Shown here piece by piece: positions 10,962-21,990 of a stretch of 64,000 nt of DNA (its first letter is position 1; the number at the start of each line of letters is the position of its first letter). Under the pieces are notes generated by a model. It did not search any database and was not told the origin of the DNA. It saw nothing but the letters and a program-made list of their open reading frames with translations. This stretch comes from Toxonevra muliebris. Taxonomy: Eukaryota; Arthropoda; Insecta; Diptera; Pallopteridae. Both the position numbers and the translations under genes were made by a program. The stretch is from positions 88,529,235-88,593,234 of the forward strand of contig OY829326.1 of assembly GCA_963691655.1 (NCBI GenBank). Direction: 5' to 3'.

Positions 10962-11226
10962 ATATGCCAGATTTAAACCCATTGGATTTCTTTGTATGAG
11001 GAATAATATAGTCTCGTCTGACAAATCTTCCACTGATGAATTTGGATGAACTAAAAATCGCAACGTTATCAAAGCTAAAGGCGAGAGATTTGAAATAAAT
11101 ACTTGAAATGTAAAATATATACATATAATGGTAAATACCAATAAACAAAAAATTGTAAAAAAGATGTATTTAAAAAAATAATATTATACTTTTGTTATGT
11201 AAGCTTTTGGATGGGACACGCCGTAT
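10962..11226 (+). pseudogene. mariner transposase C-terminal fragment
   Basis: Plus-strand reading gives MPDLNPLDFFV, the third catalytic-Asp motif of mariner transposases (family form PDLNPLDYFLWG, here with TGA for Trp), then a NLDELK stretch and an abrupt end. A degenerate inverted-repeat-like end follows at about 11200-11226 (AAGCTTTTGGATGGGACACG). The N-terminus is replaced by the LINE at 10960. Confidence 0.7.
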
Positions 11227-11336
11227 TTGTATTGATGTTAGCATTTCTGTAAAAAACTTTCGGGCACCCCCGGCACACATGAGAGAATGTATATGTTTTT
11301 GGGTATTATGTACACTGAATCAAGCTTTATTCTTTT

Positions 11337-11417
11337 TAACCCTTTCGACACCATGGTGACACCGATTCGGTTTTGCGCTTTCTACTCTGGTTTTCTTACG
11401 GTCCGAAAAGGGTTAAT
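11337..11417. repeat. TTAA-bounded short palindromic element
   Basis: About 80 bp beginning TTAACCCTTTCG and ending CGAAAAGGGTTAA, inverted copies with one base difference, each including a TTAA. This is the format of a very short piggyBac-type MITE, but the size makes the assignment weak. Confidence 0.4.
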
Positions 11418-11954
11418 TCCATATTCTTTTACTTTTTTTCAAGGATTTTTCAGGAAGCAGTGAGTATATATCTTTAATAACTTTTTCATTACGTTTAGTT
11501 ACAGACAAATTCCAAGGAGGTCCTTTTTAAAACTTTGAGGCCCAAGTGTTAATGGGGCTTGATAGAAACCTTTTGTTTTATGGTTACTTAGGTCTTCCAC
11601 AATGACACCAAATTTCATGCTTTTATATTGATTTGTTTGTCTTTTATTAGAGGTTAAAAAAATAGACAACTAAAATAAATAGGATAATTCGATTCTTCCA
11701 ATTTTTTAATTTTCATATTCTCTTATTTTTTATAAACATATCTGATTAAAAAGATTTCCGCTTGAAAATAATTAAACGCATTATTTTTCAAAAAATAGTA
11801 CAAAAGATTTTACTAAAAATTTTTGCACTTAGGTTTTTTGCTGGACTTCAAAGACAAATCATTAAAAACAACAGGTGTAAGCAAGAAATTTCAAATGTTC
11901 GGCAATCAGAAAACGTGAAAAGCGTTAATAGTGAAATTTGTTAAACACCTTATT

Positions 11955-12268
11955 TGAGAGGCTGAGAGGAAAGTGGTATAACTTCTACGTTCAGAAAAAA
12001 GTGGAATAAATTTACTTAAGAGCAAAAGCAAAACGAAATATGTTCAGAGCAAAAGTGAAACGAAATATGTTCAGAGCGAAAACGGAATAAAAAACTATGC
12101 TGTTCTTGCTCTGAAAGAACTGTTATACCATTTTTGCTCTTACTTTTAAGGCGTTTCATTTTCACTCTAAACCGTATTACTTATGCCATTCTTGCACTGA
12201 CACTCTAAATTATTTCACTTTTGCTCTTATATTAATTTTAGCCCGCTTTTCCTCTCAGCCTGTCATTT
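11955..12268. repeat. Foldback-like element with internal tandem units
   Basis: Inverted ends AGGCTGAGAGGAAA (from about 11960) and TTTCCTCTCAGCCT (to about 12265). Inside, a 27-bp unit (AGAGCAAAAGTGAAACGAAA then TATGTTC) occurs twice in tandem with a third partial copy (12017-12080). Inverted versions of the same AGAGCAAAA motif (TTTTGCTCT) lie in the right half (12137-12215). No coding potential. Confidence 0.6.
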
Positions 12269-12339
12269 ATGCCAAATAAAAATGAATGTTGCATATACGC
12301 AACATAGGGTATGAAAGAGTTAAAGGTGTTGCAAGAAAT

Positions 12340-12720
12340 ATGTGAAGGTTAGATACGTTCGTAATAACCGTGAAAAATGAGACACTTATTGTATGAAAAA
12401 ATAGCGATTGGTTCCATTAATTGCCAAGTTGTGCAGACAATGTTCTAGTTCATGAATAACGTATTCAAAGGCGTAAAATTTTTGGTTTCAGCTCAATTAT
12501 TTCAAATTGAAATTTTATTTGAAACTAATGAAAACCCTGTCAAAGCGAAACCGTATGGATAATAAATGTAGAAATCGTGTTAAAGCAAAACTGTGTAATA
12601 AATTTGAAAACGGTGTTAAAGCGAAACCGTGTAGTGCCGTGTAAATTGAAGGACATGTGTATTATAAAAACCGGTCTTTTTAATTTGCTGATTTGCGTTT
12701 AAATTTATATAAAGATGCTT
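12340..12720. repeat. Dispersed repeat A, copy 1 (inverted relative to 21700-21990)
   Basis: Shares long blocks in opposite orientation with 21700-21990, including GCGAAACCGTGT, AATTGAAGGACA, and the ACGTATTCAAA...CAGCTCAATTATTT stretch. Internal GTGTTAAAGCGAAACCGT units repeat about three times. No ORF. Probably a non-autonomous DNA element; ends not resolved. Confidence 0.6.
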
Positions 12721-13640
12721 TTCTACATTGCGGACCCCAATAGAAGTGGCGAAAATCACTTTCAGCTCTAGAACAGAACAGAATAATTTTTCAAAATTTT
12801 TCTCCTAAAACTAGGCTTACCATAATTTTTCCGGTCCAATTCCTGACGCTGGTCGAAATTTTAAATTACCTTTTAAAGCTCAAATGCAAACATTATGCAA
12901 ACCAACATTTTTTAAATCGGATAATGATTACAGGTATTGCAAGAGGTTTAAAGCTTGGAAGTTTTTGTATGAAAATATAAATTGTGGCCGCTACTGAAAT
13001 AATGAAACAGAAATAAAGAAATTATTGAAAAATATAATGAACATAGGTACATACGGTTTAAAACAAATCTAAATAAATATCATTTTTTCATAATCTGAAA
13101 TTTAGCGATAATATTATTGGAATCATTGCCTAACCAAAAAAATTTAATGGGCGTGGTTTTATGAAGCCGGAAAGGTTGAATGCCTAAAAGTATTTGTTTT
13201 TGAAAAAACTTTTTATCAATTTGTTTTAAATAATTAAATAGTATGCATAAAAAATTCGAAGTCCTAGCTACACACAGCTACTTTACTAGCTACTCTCAGC
13301 TCTTTTTATCCAGCTACTATGACGGGAAGTATTTTATTTATTTTTTTCACTTTTATCTCAAATTCAATCAAAATAATTAATTTTCCTGTTTTTCACAAAT
13401 TATTGACTTTGACTGTGGCTAACGTCTGTAATACGCATCATAACTCATAACTGATGCATTTTTTAAAAGCTTGTGGAATTTCATAAGCGATATGATAAAA
13501 TGTAGCAAAAAAAACTAATAATTTGGTAATTAAATCAGTTTTGAAAGCTGTGAGAACTTGAGGGTTAAATTGTTTGCCATTTCAGACTCGATAGAGAGAA
13601 TACTCAAATTACTCAAGCATTCTTGAATTTTTTAATAGCT
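12721..13640. other. No gene seen
   Basis: AT-rich sequence with a short CAGCTACT-type repetition near 13265-13320. Nothing coding recognised. Confidence 0.4.
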
Positions 13641-13695
13641 TCATTTTGGAAAACGAACGTTTGGCCGAAGCAACTGTAACTGGAATAGTCAGAAA

Positions 13696-14726
13696 TAGTG
13701 GTGATTCGATACAAGTTAACACGAGTAATTACTCGATACTTTTCATTCGATTCAAGTACTTTTTTACTCGATACCAAACTATAAGTATTTTACTTGGTAT
13801 CGAAAGAAAAGGGTCTAGTATCGGATACTCGATACTTTTGGAAAACATTTATTTATAAAACTGATATAAATACAATATTTAAGATTGTGAGTCGTATTAC
13901 TGTATTTTAAAGCAATTAATAATATATTTCAAAATGCTACATCAAAACTGTTCAATAAGCATACTCAAAATATTTCGGTTCATATTGCAATATTCCAATG
14001 TATGAAAATATCGCAGTACAATATTGAACATTTATCCCTTCACATAACTTTCCTGTCTTTCTACTCTCTTATACTGGTTCAATCTTTGGGTATACTTAGT
14101 ACAATGGTCCTCGTGACTGAATGCTTTGATTTAGTCCAGCTCACCTTCAACTCTAAACTCTAAACAGTATTGAAGCTCTAGAATATATTGCCGCCAATTC
14201 GAAAGCTGTCATTTACTGTTGTATAATCACATTTTCGTATGATTTTGTAGGAAAAATGAGAAAATGTATGACAAAGTAGAGGATACGACGCCGAAAAAGA
14301 CAGCTTGTGAATTGACCAAATGTATATTAAAACCTTTTCATTAAAGTAACATATTTTTATCAAGCTAATATCTGTTGATAAATTTTCTAGCGATTTGTAT
14401 CTAAACATAATAAATATCATATAAGTTAATACTACTCAAAAAATTGCAGCTTTTCTGGACCTCATACGTATTTTCTATGTATTTCGCGTGTTTCAAGTAG
14501 AATTATCTAAAAAACATGACGTATAGACGAAAAACCCAGTACACCATCGTGATCAGTGAAATGATGTATGAGGCGCCTGATGCCAATTTCGTGTTCTTTA
14601 AACGAGTAATCAATACAAGTACAGATTACATACTTTTTTCCGATATTTTCGGTAGCATCAATACTTTTATTCGATATAAATAATGAGTAAAGGTATCGAT
14701 ACTATGGGGGCATCTAATCAACACTA
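13696..14726. mobile_element. hAT non-autonomous element, 1031 bp
   Basis: TIRs TAGTGGTGATTCGAT (13696-13710) and ATCTAATCAACACTA (14712-14726), 13 of 15 matching, flanked by the perfect 8-bp duplication GTCAGAAA (13688-13695 and 14727-14734). Both ends carry multiple TCGATAC and ACTCGATA motifs, typical hAT subterminal binding sites. No transposase remains. It interrupts a plus-strand frame reading ENERLAEATVTGIVRN then KIKLKCKHLES, of unknown origin. Confidence 0.88.
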
Positions 14727-15166
14727 GTCAGAAACAAAATTAAACTTAAATGCAAACATCTGGAAAGCTGGCAGATAAAGTAGCGTTTTCGATTACACAG
14801 TGCAACAAAAATTTTATGCGCGAGATTTTCCAACGGTTTTATAGTAATTTGGGGTCGCTGATCACTATTGCGTATTCAAATTTTCTCCATCATATCAAGT
14901 TCTTTCACAATATGGGCATGAAGTCGGAAAAATGGGGTCGTCAAGGTCTAGTAAGACATTTTTTTATCTTAACAGATACGAATTTGATATTTGAAGCAAA
15001 GTTGTTAAACACAAAGAGGTAAATAGTTTTTTGTATATACACTTTTTCTTCATCTCCTACCCTTTGTCTTGAAAATGGGGGCTTAAATCCCATTTTTCGA
15101 TAAATAGCCGATAAAATAAGAACCGTTGAGAAAACTATAATACTTTCTTTATAGAAAATATTTCTT

Positions 15167-16305
15167 CTATTGTTTCTTCATACCGACCGATCTCCCTTCT
15201 GCCTCAAATTTCAAAATTGTTAGAAAAACTCATTCTCAATCGCATAAAGCCGATCATTGAATCTCGTAATCTGATACCCACTCACCAATTTGGATTTCGT
15301 AGCAAACACTCTACCATAGAACAGGTGCATAGAATCACAACTGAAATAGAAAAATCGCTAGAAGAGAAAAAAGTTTGCTCAGCAGTATTCCTAGACGTCA
15401 CACAAGCATTCGACAAAGTTTGGCATGAAGGTCTAATCAACAAATTGAACTCCTGTCTCCCACTTCAATACAGTACCCTAATGAAGTTCTATATATCACA
15501 ACGATATTTTCGGGTAAAACAAGAAAATAAGTATTCTGACCTAGAAGAAATTAAAGCTGGAGTGCCGCAAGGAAGTATCCTTGGCCCCATTCTTTATCTA
15601 TTGTACACAAAAGACATACCACTGCCCCCAAACAGCATGATCGCCACTTTTGCTGATGACACAGCCATACTGTCAACAGAAAAAACTGCTGAAGGGGCGA
15701 CAGATAAACTTCAAATAGCTATAAACGCAATAGAGCATTGGACGAAAACTTGGCGCATAAAACTAAACAACAGCAAATCAGCCCATGTGAACTTCACCAA
15801 TCAAAAAACAAGCTATTATCCAATAAAGCTACTAGGTGTCCCAATCCCATACGCAAACACTGCGAAGTACCTTGGCATAACTCTTGATGCTAAGTTACGA
15901 TGGAAAGAACACATAAAAATAAAACGAAATGAACTAAACCTGAGGCTAATCGAAATGGACTGGCTCATTGGAAGAAAATCAAATCTTTCCATATACAACA
16001 AAATCATGATATACAATCAAATGTTAAAACCAGTATGGTCATACGGTGCGCAAATATGGGGTTGCGCCAGCCAAAGCAATATAAATGTAATACAACGACT
16101 TCAAAATAAAATCCTTAGAGGTATTGTCAACGCTCCTTGGTACGTTCGCAATGCTGATATTCATCGTGACCTTAACATCGCTACGGTTGCTGAAGAAATT
16201 AAAATTTCTTCACAAAAATTACTAATTGTATTAAAACTAAACTACTCGTTAGTTCCTTCAACTAGTTGTAGTGTTATCAAACATTGTTACGTATGTATAT
16301 ACTAG
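15167..16305 (+). pseudogene. Jockey-clade reverse transcriptase (5' truncated)
   Basis: One open frame that runs in from YRPISLLPQISKLLEKLIL at about 15181. RT landmarks are FGFRSKHSTIEQVHRI, motif A AVFLDVTQAFDKVWH, motif B AGVPQGSILGPILYLL, motif C IATFADDTAIL (FADD form, normal for Jockey) and KYLGITLDAKLRWKEHI. The C-terminal region has SYGAQIWGCASQSNINVIQR, LRGIVNAPWYVRN and DLNIATVAEEI. Nothing in the retained RT is broken; the endonuclease and RT N-terminus are missing because of truncation. Likely young given the uninterrupted 370 codons. Confidence 0.9.
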
Positions 16306-16349
16306 TATTTTAATGTTTGTAATAAAAAAAAAAAAAAAAAATATTTCTT
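15167..16349 (+). mobile_element. Jockey-like LINE, 5'-truncated, poly(A), exact TSD
   Basis: Insertion of the RT C-terminal two-thirds with an A-tract of about 17 (16324-16340). The 12-bp target duplication AAAATATTTCTT is at 15155-15166 and 16338-16349; the boundary with the A-tail is ambiguous by a few A. The uninterrupted target is visible in the opposite foldback arm as AAAATGTTTCTT near 16805 (reverse complement). A clean target-primed insertion. Confidence 0.9.
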
Positions 16350-17165
16350 TTTAAAAATTATAAGGGGTCCCAGAATATGAGAATAACCTACGAGGTACAC
16401 TTTATCCAGAATAATGCAATTATCGAATTTTTCCATTAGAACCAAGCCACTGACATTACGTAAGTGAGTAAATAATGGAATCGTTTTTGTTGTAATTACA
16501 TAAGTCCCCATAAAGAGCCAACAAAATTAAAAAAAATAAAAAATATTGTTTTTAAAAATTTTTAATTTTGTTGACTCCACATGGAATAAAAAAGATTTGA
16601 TTTAAAAATTTTGAATTTTTTTGGCTCCACATGGACGCCTAATGTAATTACAACAACGAACGATTCCATTATTTACTTACGTAGTGTGAGTGGCTTGGTT
16701 CTAATGGAAAAATTCGGTTTTTGCATTATTCTGGAAAAAGTGTACCTCATAGGTTATTCCGATGTTCTGGGATCCCCTATAATTTTTAACAAGAAACATT
16801 TTCTCCAAAAACAGTATAATAGTTTTCTCAACGGTTTTTGTTTATCGGCTATTTATAGAAAAAGGGGGTATAAGCCCCCATTTTCAAGAGGAATGGTAGG
16901 AAATGGAGGAAAAAAATGTGAGCGAAAATCTTTTATCTCTTTGTGCTTAACAACTTTGCTTCAGACATCAAATTCGTATCTGTTGAAAAAAAGAAATTTC
17001 TTAATAGCCCTTAAGACCCCATTTTTCCGATTTCAGGTGCAGATTGTGGGAGAACAGGATGTGACGGAGAAAAACTGAGTGCGCTTCCGTGATCAGCGAC
17101 CCTAAATTACTATAAAACCGTTGGAAAATCTTACGCATGAGACAAAAGTTGAAAATTTTTGCACT

Positions 17166-17572
17166 ATGTTATCAAAAGATTCGCCTTGTTCACATACTAA
17201 TTAACGCAGTGCTACAATATGGGCATTGAACAAAACGCATCATAAAATTTTGATAAAAAATACATCTCTGCCAACTTTTTATTTGACGGTTTATAATTTT
17301 GGGGGCCCTATTCTGTCGGGGCCACGGACAACCTAACCCCCAAACTGGCTATTGTTACTCCACTAGTAAGGAGCCATAACAGAGCACTATGGGTAAAATT
17401 CCCACATTTTCTGGCCAAAACCTCAAAACACACTTTTTCTATAGGGAAATTTTGCGTAGATTCCGAAAATATTATTTATTTTTTCGTGTCGACTAGTTCT
17501 ACTGAGATCTTGAAAAAATAGCGCTATAGGGAGAATTAAAAAAGTAACGAACTCTGCAAAGTATTAAGATAT
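17166..17572. other. No gene seen
   Basis: AT-rich, with a less AT-rich patch near 17310-17370. May contain the outer end of the foldback (a GTTGGCAGAG-type match lies near 17270), but no boundary is clear. Confidence 0.35.
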
Positions 17573-19045
17573 TCCTAATACTGCTGCTTTGAGAAATTAT
17601 TATCCAAAAAGAATGCTACGGCCAGTGTTGCCACATTTTTTTGGGCAAAAACTGTAAAAAGTAAAAACAAAAACTGTATTTTGGAAAAAAAAAACTGTAA
17701 CCTATAAAAACGAAAAAACAAAATTAAAATTTTTAATTTGAAAAGTTTCTCAGTCACTTGCCCATCATTCCACCACACATTCCAAATTTAATAGGTAATA
17801 ATATAATAGTTTCCGCATGTTTGGGAGATGCTATGCTTTCTTGAACGGGGCAGAAATTTTAAATCCTATAACTTCTGGGAAACCTAATACAATAATGGTG
17901 CAAAATTTGGAAAAAAAAGTTCGCTCATTAGGCATGATTCGGAAATAAAAAACAAACGAACATACAAATTTTGTATTAATATTAACCCATTAAGGACGAG
18001 CGAGAACCAAAGTAGATAGATCAAAAAGTAACTTGAGAAAAAAATTGTTTTTGAACCTGCCTCAAGAACGGCTCAGGGTGCCATATGAGACCGCTAGGCA
18101 TTACTGGGTAATCACCCAAAAAAAGAAAAAAATTTTAAAAAATTAAGTTATTTGATTTGCGTTATTTATAACGTCAACAACAATCAGCCATTGTTTTTGT
18201 TTGAAAAAATTGCATTTAACTGGTGTCAGATTCTACTCGCAAAAATGCTCTGGAATAGCTAAAATTAATTTATTTAAATAAATATGTAATAATATTAATA
18301 AAATCAAAAAAACTGATTCCTTTAAAATTAAGTAAAATAAGTCAATAAAAAAAGAAACAAATTCATTTAAAAATGTATAAAACAAATAAATGTTATTATT
18401 ATTATTAATAAGAAACACGAAATAAAATTTTTGTTATGACTAGTTAAAAAATTAAATGAACATTCCTGGGTCTTTTGTTCTTTTCAGTTAATTTTCGAAA
18501 TTTAATTTTGATAGGATTAATTTGGGGAAATATTCTTTCCACATTCGCTACCTGAAAGTGCTACCCTGAAATACAATTACATTTTTATGATAACCAAAAC
18601 ATATTTAAGTCTATTCTGCATATTATTGCAAAAACTGTAAAATTGGGGAATAAACTGTAATATTTGAGGGAAATCTGTAAGACTGCATGTCGACCGAAAA
18701 AACTGTAATTTACAGATAAATCTGTCAATATGGCACCGCTGGCTACTGCCTCATTAAGAGCAAGCGGTGTCGGTAATTTGTCTTTTGTGAACAGTACTTT
18801 TCTAATTTTAGAAGCTAAAGGTACTGAATACAATTCTTCAGAACAGTTGCTAAATCTTTATTCCAACCTGACGTACTATCTGCAATAACCAATAAATTAC
18901 ATTCATTATGAGTTTGCTTGCAAACTTCTAATGCATCTCTTATTTTTCCACTGTCTGACTTCGACAATCCGAATGCAAGTCCTGGACGTCAAACTTTTGA
19001 TTCTGGTGAGTAGTTTATTATTTCAGGAACTGTTGTTCCAGCTAG
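17573..19045 (-). pseudogene. Unidentified protein-coding sequence, split by a hAT element
   Basis: Minus-strand frame with good protein character: RPGLAFGLSKSDSGKIRDAL, CKQTHNECNLLVIADSTSGW, a frameshift near 18850, then PLASKIRKVLFTKDKLPTPL and ALNEAVA. The hAT element 17623-18741 follows. Deleting it and one TSD rejoins the frame as FFLDNNFSKQQY before a TAG at about 17575. It has one internal stop (near 18986) and one frameshift, so it is not functional. I do not recognise the family. The order LPxPLxxxEAxxFxL...SKxQY is reminiscent of uncharacterised proteins in invertebrate repeats, which is only an impression. Confidence 0.55.
17623..18741. mobile_element. hAT non-autonomous element, 1119 bp
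   Basis: TIRs CAGTGTTGCCACATT and, reverse-complemented, CAGCGGTGCCATATT (12 of 15). Flanks GCTACGGC (17615-17622) and GCTACTGC (18742-18749) match 7 of 8, consistent with an aged 8-bp TSD. AAACTGTAA motifs are dense near both ends (17650-17705 and 18630-18715). No transposase reading. Confidence 0.82.
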
Positions 19046-19588
19046 TCAAACATTATATGTAGTCTTAAATTTAGCAAGCATCTATGGACATTTTTCCACT
19101 TTTTCTCAACATCTTTGGCATTCTTAAATAATGTCGTCTTGTGTTTTTGTAATACCACCTAGATTAATATTTTACAGCAAATAGCAGTACAGATCAGAAT
19201 CTTTCGACTTTTTTTAATTATTCCTTTTTTTTATTTTCTATATGGTGCTTGTCTAGAAAAATTTTATTTCTTTAAAGAGATGCAAGAAGATGCAGATCAA
19301 ATTAGTTTACTTATATATGGAATTAATTGCTTAATAAAAAAAAAATATATCGCAAGTGGTGTGTTTTTTGTAGGCCTACCCAACGTTTACTGAAAAAAAA
19401 AGTACTGAACGTAAATAAGGCCATTGCAAAAAAACTGAACTTATTGCTAACACGATGCAAATATTTAGCATTTTTTCAGAAATTTAGTTTTCTTAACATT
19501 TGTAGTATCAACCGTTTTTTTTTTTATTTTTTTATGCACGAATAGGGAAATATTAACTTTTTTCTTTCGGGTACACATATTTATTTGT
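19046..19588. other. No gene seen
   Basis: AT-rich. The open frame at 19327-19545 is Lys/Phe-rich with no recognisable motif. Confidence 0.35.
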
Positions 19589-20680
19589 TTGAAAAAAAGG
19601 ACGAAAATCATATGTCGTCACGTAAAGAAAGGTGTTCCTCAGGGAGGAGTTCTGTCGCCGCTGTTGTTCAACAAATACATCTCAAACCTGCCTCTACTGC
19701 TGATCGGAATTACGTTCGTTTCATATGCCAATGACTGTACGATTCTGTCAACCGGCAACGACATTGACGACCTATGTGATCGGCTAAATGTGTATCTCGA
19801 TTAGGTGGCTAGTTTCTTCAACCTACGATACATTCAGCTCACTTCAGAAAAGTCAACGGCCACCTTCTCCACCTCATGTACAAAACAAGTAAGAAAGGAA
19901 CTCAACATAGCGGTCCAAGGAAGAAGAATCCGAACAGTCAGGCACCCTAAAATACTTGGGGTCACTTTCGACAGTCTCCTGACGTTCTTATCACATTCAA
20001 CTAATGACCGTAACAGGCTGAGAGGCAGAAACAACGTTTTAAAAACCCCAGCTGGGAGTACGTGGGAGAAAGAAAAGGAGACCCTGCTCACCACCTATAA
20101 AGCGATAGGGCGCTCAGTTGCAAACTATGCGGCTGCCATATTGACTCACAGTGGATTAGTTTTCAGATATGCCAAAACGCAGCCTTACTCACAGTCACCG
20201 GTTTTTACATGATGGCGCACGAAGACCATATCGACAAAGATACCCAAATGCTGAAACTGAGAGAACACAACACTCTTCTTTCGGAACAGTTCCTCTTGGC
20301 TTGTCATTGGGACCACCCCAGCAACGAGATGACAGCCCCTGCAACACAACCGCGCAATATACGCAAAGGCCTATCGATGTACATGGAGAAGAAAAAAAGC
20401 ATCATAGGCTCATAACCACTAGACCCCCTCTACTACCGGGCAGCACTTAACCTACTCCATTCAGAAGCTGTACACGACGCAACCAGCGAATATAAACCGA
20501 ACATCGTGGTGGGGGCCAGACCGCCACTTGTTGCGTTAGCTGAAAAGATGCTGCCACGAAAAACCAAATATACGCTGTCGCAATTGCGGTCCGGATGGAG
20601 CCGATTCCTAAACTCTTATCTCTCCAGGATCGACAAGGATGTGCAAAACGTATGCCCAGACTGTGGCCATAGTTAATTGA
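19589..20680 (+). pseudogene. LOA-type LINE reverse transcriptase, dead active site
   Basis: Plus-strand 5'-truncated RT. Motif B KKGVPQGGVLSPLLFNKYIS, then motif C SYANDCTILSTGNDIDDL, where the catalytic YADD is YAND. An in-frame stop lies at 19802-19804. The thumb region continues with TSEKSTATFSTSCTKQVRKE, HPKILGVTFDSLLTF, RNNVLKTPAGSTWEKEKETL and AIGRSVANYAA, then after frameshifts MLKLREHNTLLSEQFLLACH, NIVVGARPPL, TLSQLRSGWSRFLNSYLSRI and VCPDCGHS, the start of the C-terminal zinc knuckle. The LSRID...CPDCG arrangement and LTTYKAIGRSV place it near the LOA clade of flies. Confidence 0.85.
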
Positions 20681-20995
20681 GTGCACGCCAATATTATTTC
20701 ATATTCTTGTTCATAATTGAATGCATAGTATAGTTGAATTTGAAAAAATAAGAAGTCGACTAAAATTTAAATTTTTTGTTTAAATTGATTTTTTTAAATA
20801 TAATTTACATAAGTCGTTTGAGCTTTTCTTATTCTTTTCTATCCTTATATCCTTCATGAATATATCAGTGAAAAAATTATGATTTTGTATCCAACCGTAA
20901 AGAACAAATCAGCAATTTAGTAAATGGGCCCAGCGAATTTGTATCGTCTACAACTTTTAAATTGATTGATATTTTTGCTATCAATAGAACTTACC
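20681..20995. other. No gene seen
   Basis: AT-rich downstream flank of the LOA fragment; no poly(A) or TSD found. Confidence 0.35.
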
Positions 20996-20999
20996 ATTA

Positions 21000-21150
21000 A
21001 TATATAACAGTAGTCCTATTTACGATAAATTGCAAATGGTCTTGCATCATTGCAAGAGCAAATTTTTATTGCATATCGCATGCATTTGTTGTTGTGGTAG
21101 CTGAAATATTTTGCATTTGCACCAAATCGTGACTAGGGCTAATGTAATTT
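21000..21150. repeat. Dispersed repeat B, copy 1
   Basis: Shares AAATTGCAAATGG, CTTGCATCATTGCAA, GCAAATTTTTATT and CATATCGCA in order with 35650-35760. The unit carries ATTGCAAATG/CATTTGCA inverted motifs. Non-coding. Confidence 0.65.
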
Positions 21151-21699
21151 TGAATGATTAGAAAAGCCTTACACAACAGTAAAAAGTGTTGCAAACAGTT
21201 GCCATCTAAAAATAGAAGTCGTCATATTTAAAATGTATTATTTCTTAAATGCCCGACAAAATACGATGGCGGACAAAATTTCTAACAAAGTGTCTAATGC
21301 CCGATTGTCAAGCATAATTCCTGACGTGTGGCAAGCCTACCTATAACTAATATATAATTTCATAATTTTGCAAACAATTAATTGACATCTTGAAATGTGG
21401 GTTGCATACGTTTTTAATTTTTCTCTAATTTCTTTTCTTTTTTGTAATGAAAAATAGATTTAACTTTACATGGTGTTTGCTTATTTTGCACATTTTACTA
21501 GTTTTGCATATTTTGAGCTCGTTGGCTTATTTGGCATATATTTTGCTGTTTTTCCTGGAAAATTTCAAATATTTTGTAACAATTATTCATCTTGGTATTA
21601 AATTGTAGAAACACGCGACACAGACGCCTTAAATTGTAATAACCTGGGAGTGCCTCTTATAACTTAACTGCCAATTTGGTAAACCATAAGGTGAGATCG
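21151..21699. other. No gene seen
   Basis: AT-rich, with TTTTGCATATTTTG-type repetition around 21470-21550. No coding signal. Confidence 0.35.
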
Positions 21700-21990
21700 C
21701 TGATAAATTAAAGCGCAAATCAGCAGCAAAGCATATAAAATAAAAAGACCGGGTTTGGTAATATACACCTGTCCTTCAATTTACACGTTTTCGCTTTAAC
21801 ACAGTTAACAGTTTCACATTTATTACCCCCACGGTTTTCAATAATTTCAAATTAGTTTCAGTTTCAAATAATTGAGCTGGAAACAAAAGTTTAACGCTTT
21901 TGAATACGTTATGAAAGACTTGGCAATTTCTGTCTCATTTTGCACGGTTATTATGAATCTATGAATTTTTCTTATATTCTTTGATTCGAT
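21700..21990. repeat. Dispersed repeat A, copy 2
   Basis: Inverted counterpart of 12340-12720: GCGCAAATCAGCA, AAAAAGACCGG, TCCTTCAATTTACACG, TTCGCTTTAACAC and CAATTTCTGTCTCATTTTGC(A)CGGTTATTA occur in complement order there. Further ACACGGTTTA and ACCGTGTAAATCGAGG motifs at 22050-22110 suggest it extends to about 22110. Confidence 0.65.

Larger units (their letters stand above)
14800..17165. mobile_element. Large foldback element with a LINE in its left arm
   Basis: The left arm (14800-15166 plus 16350-16510) is the reverse complement of the right arm (16620-17165). Matching blocks include ATTTTCCAACGGTTTTATAG, GGTCGCTGATCAC, CAGATACGAATTTGAT, AACCGTTGAGAAAACTAT, AAAAATTATA(A)GGGG and ATTATTCTGGA. 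The centre is near 16560 (AAAAATTTTTAATTTTG). The intact arm is about 550 bp. The Jockey LINE 15167-16337 sits in the left arm only. The sequence resembles smaller repeats at 23.2, 36.8 and 58.75 kb through the GTGATCAGCG motif. Confidence 0.8.
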
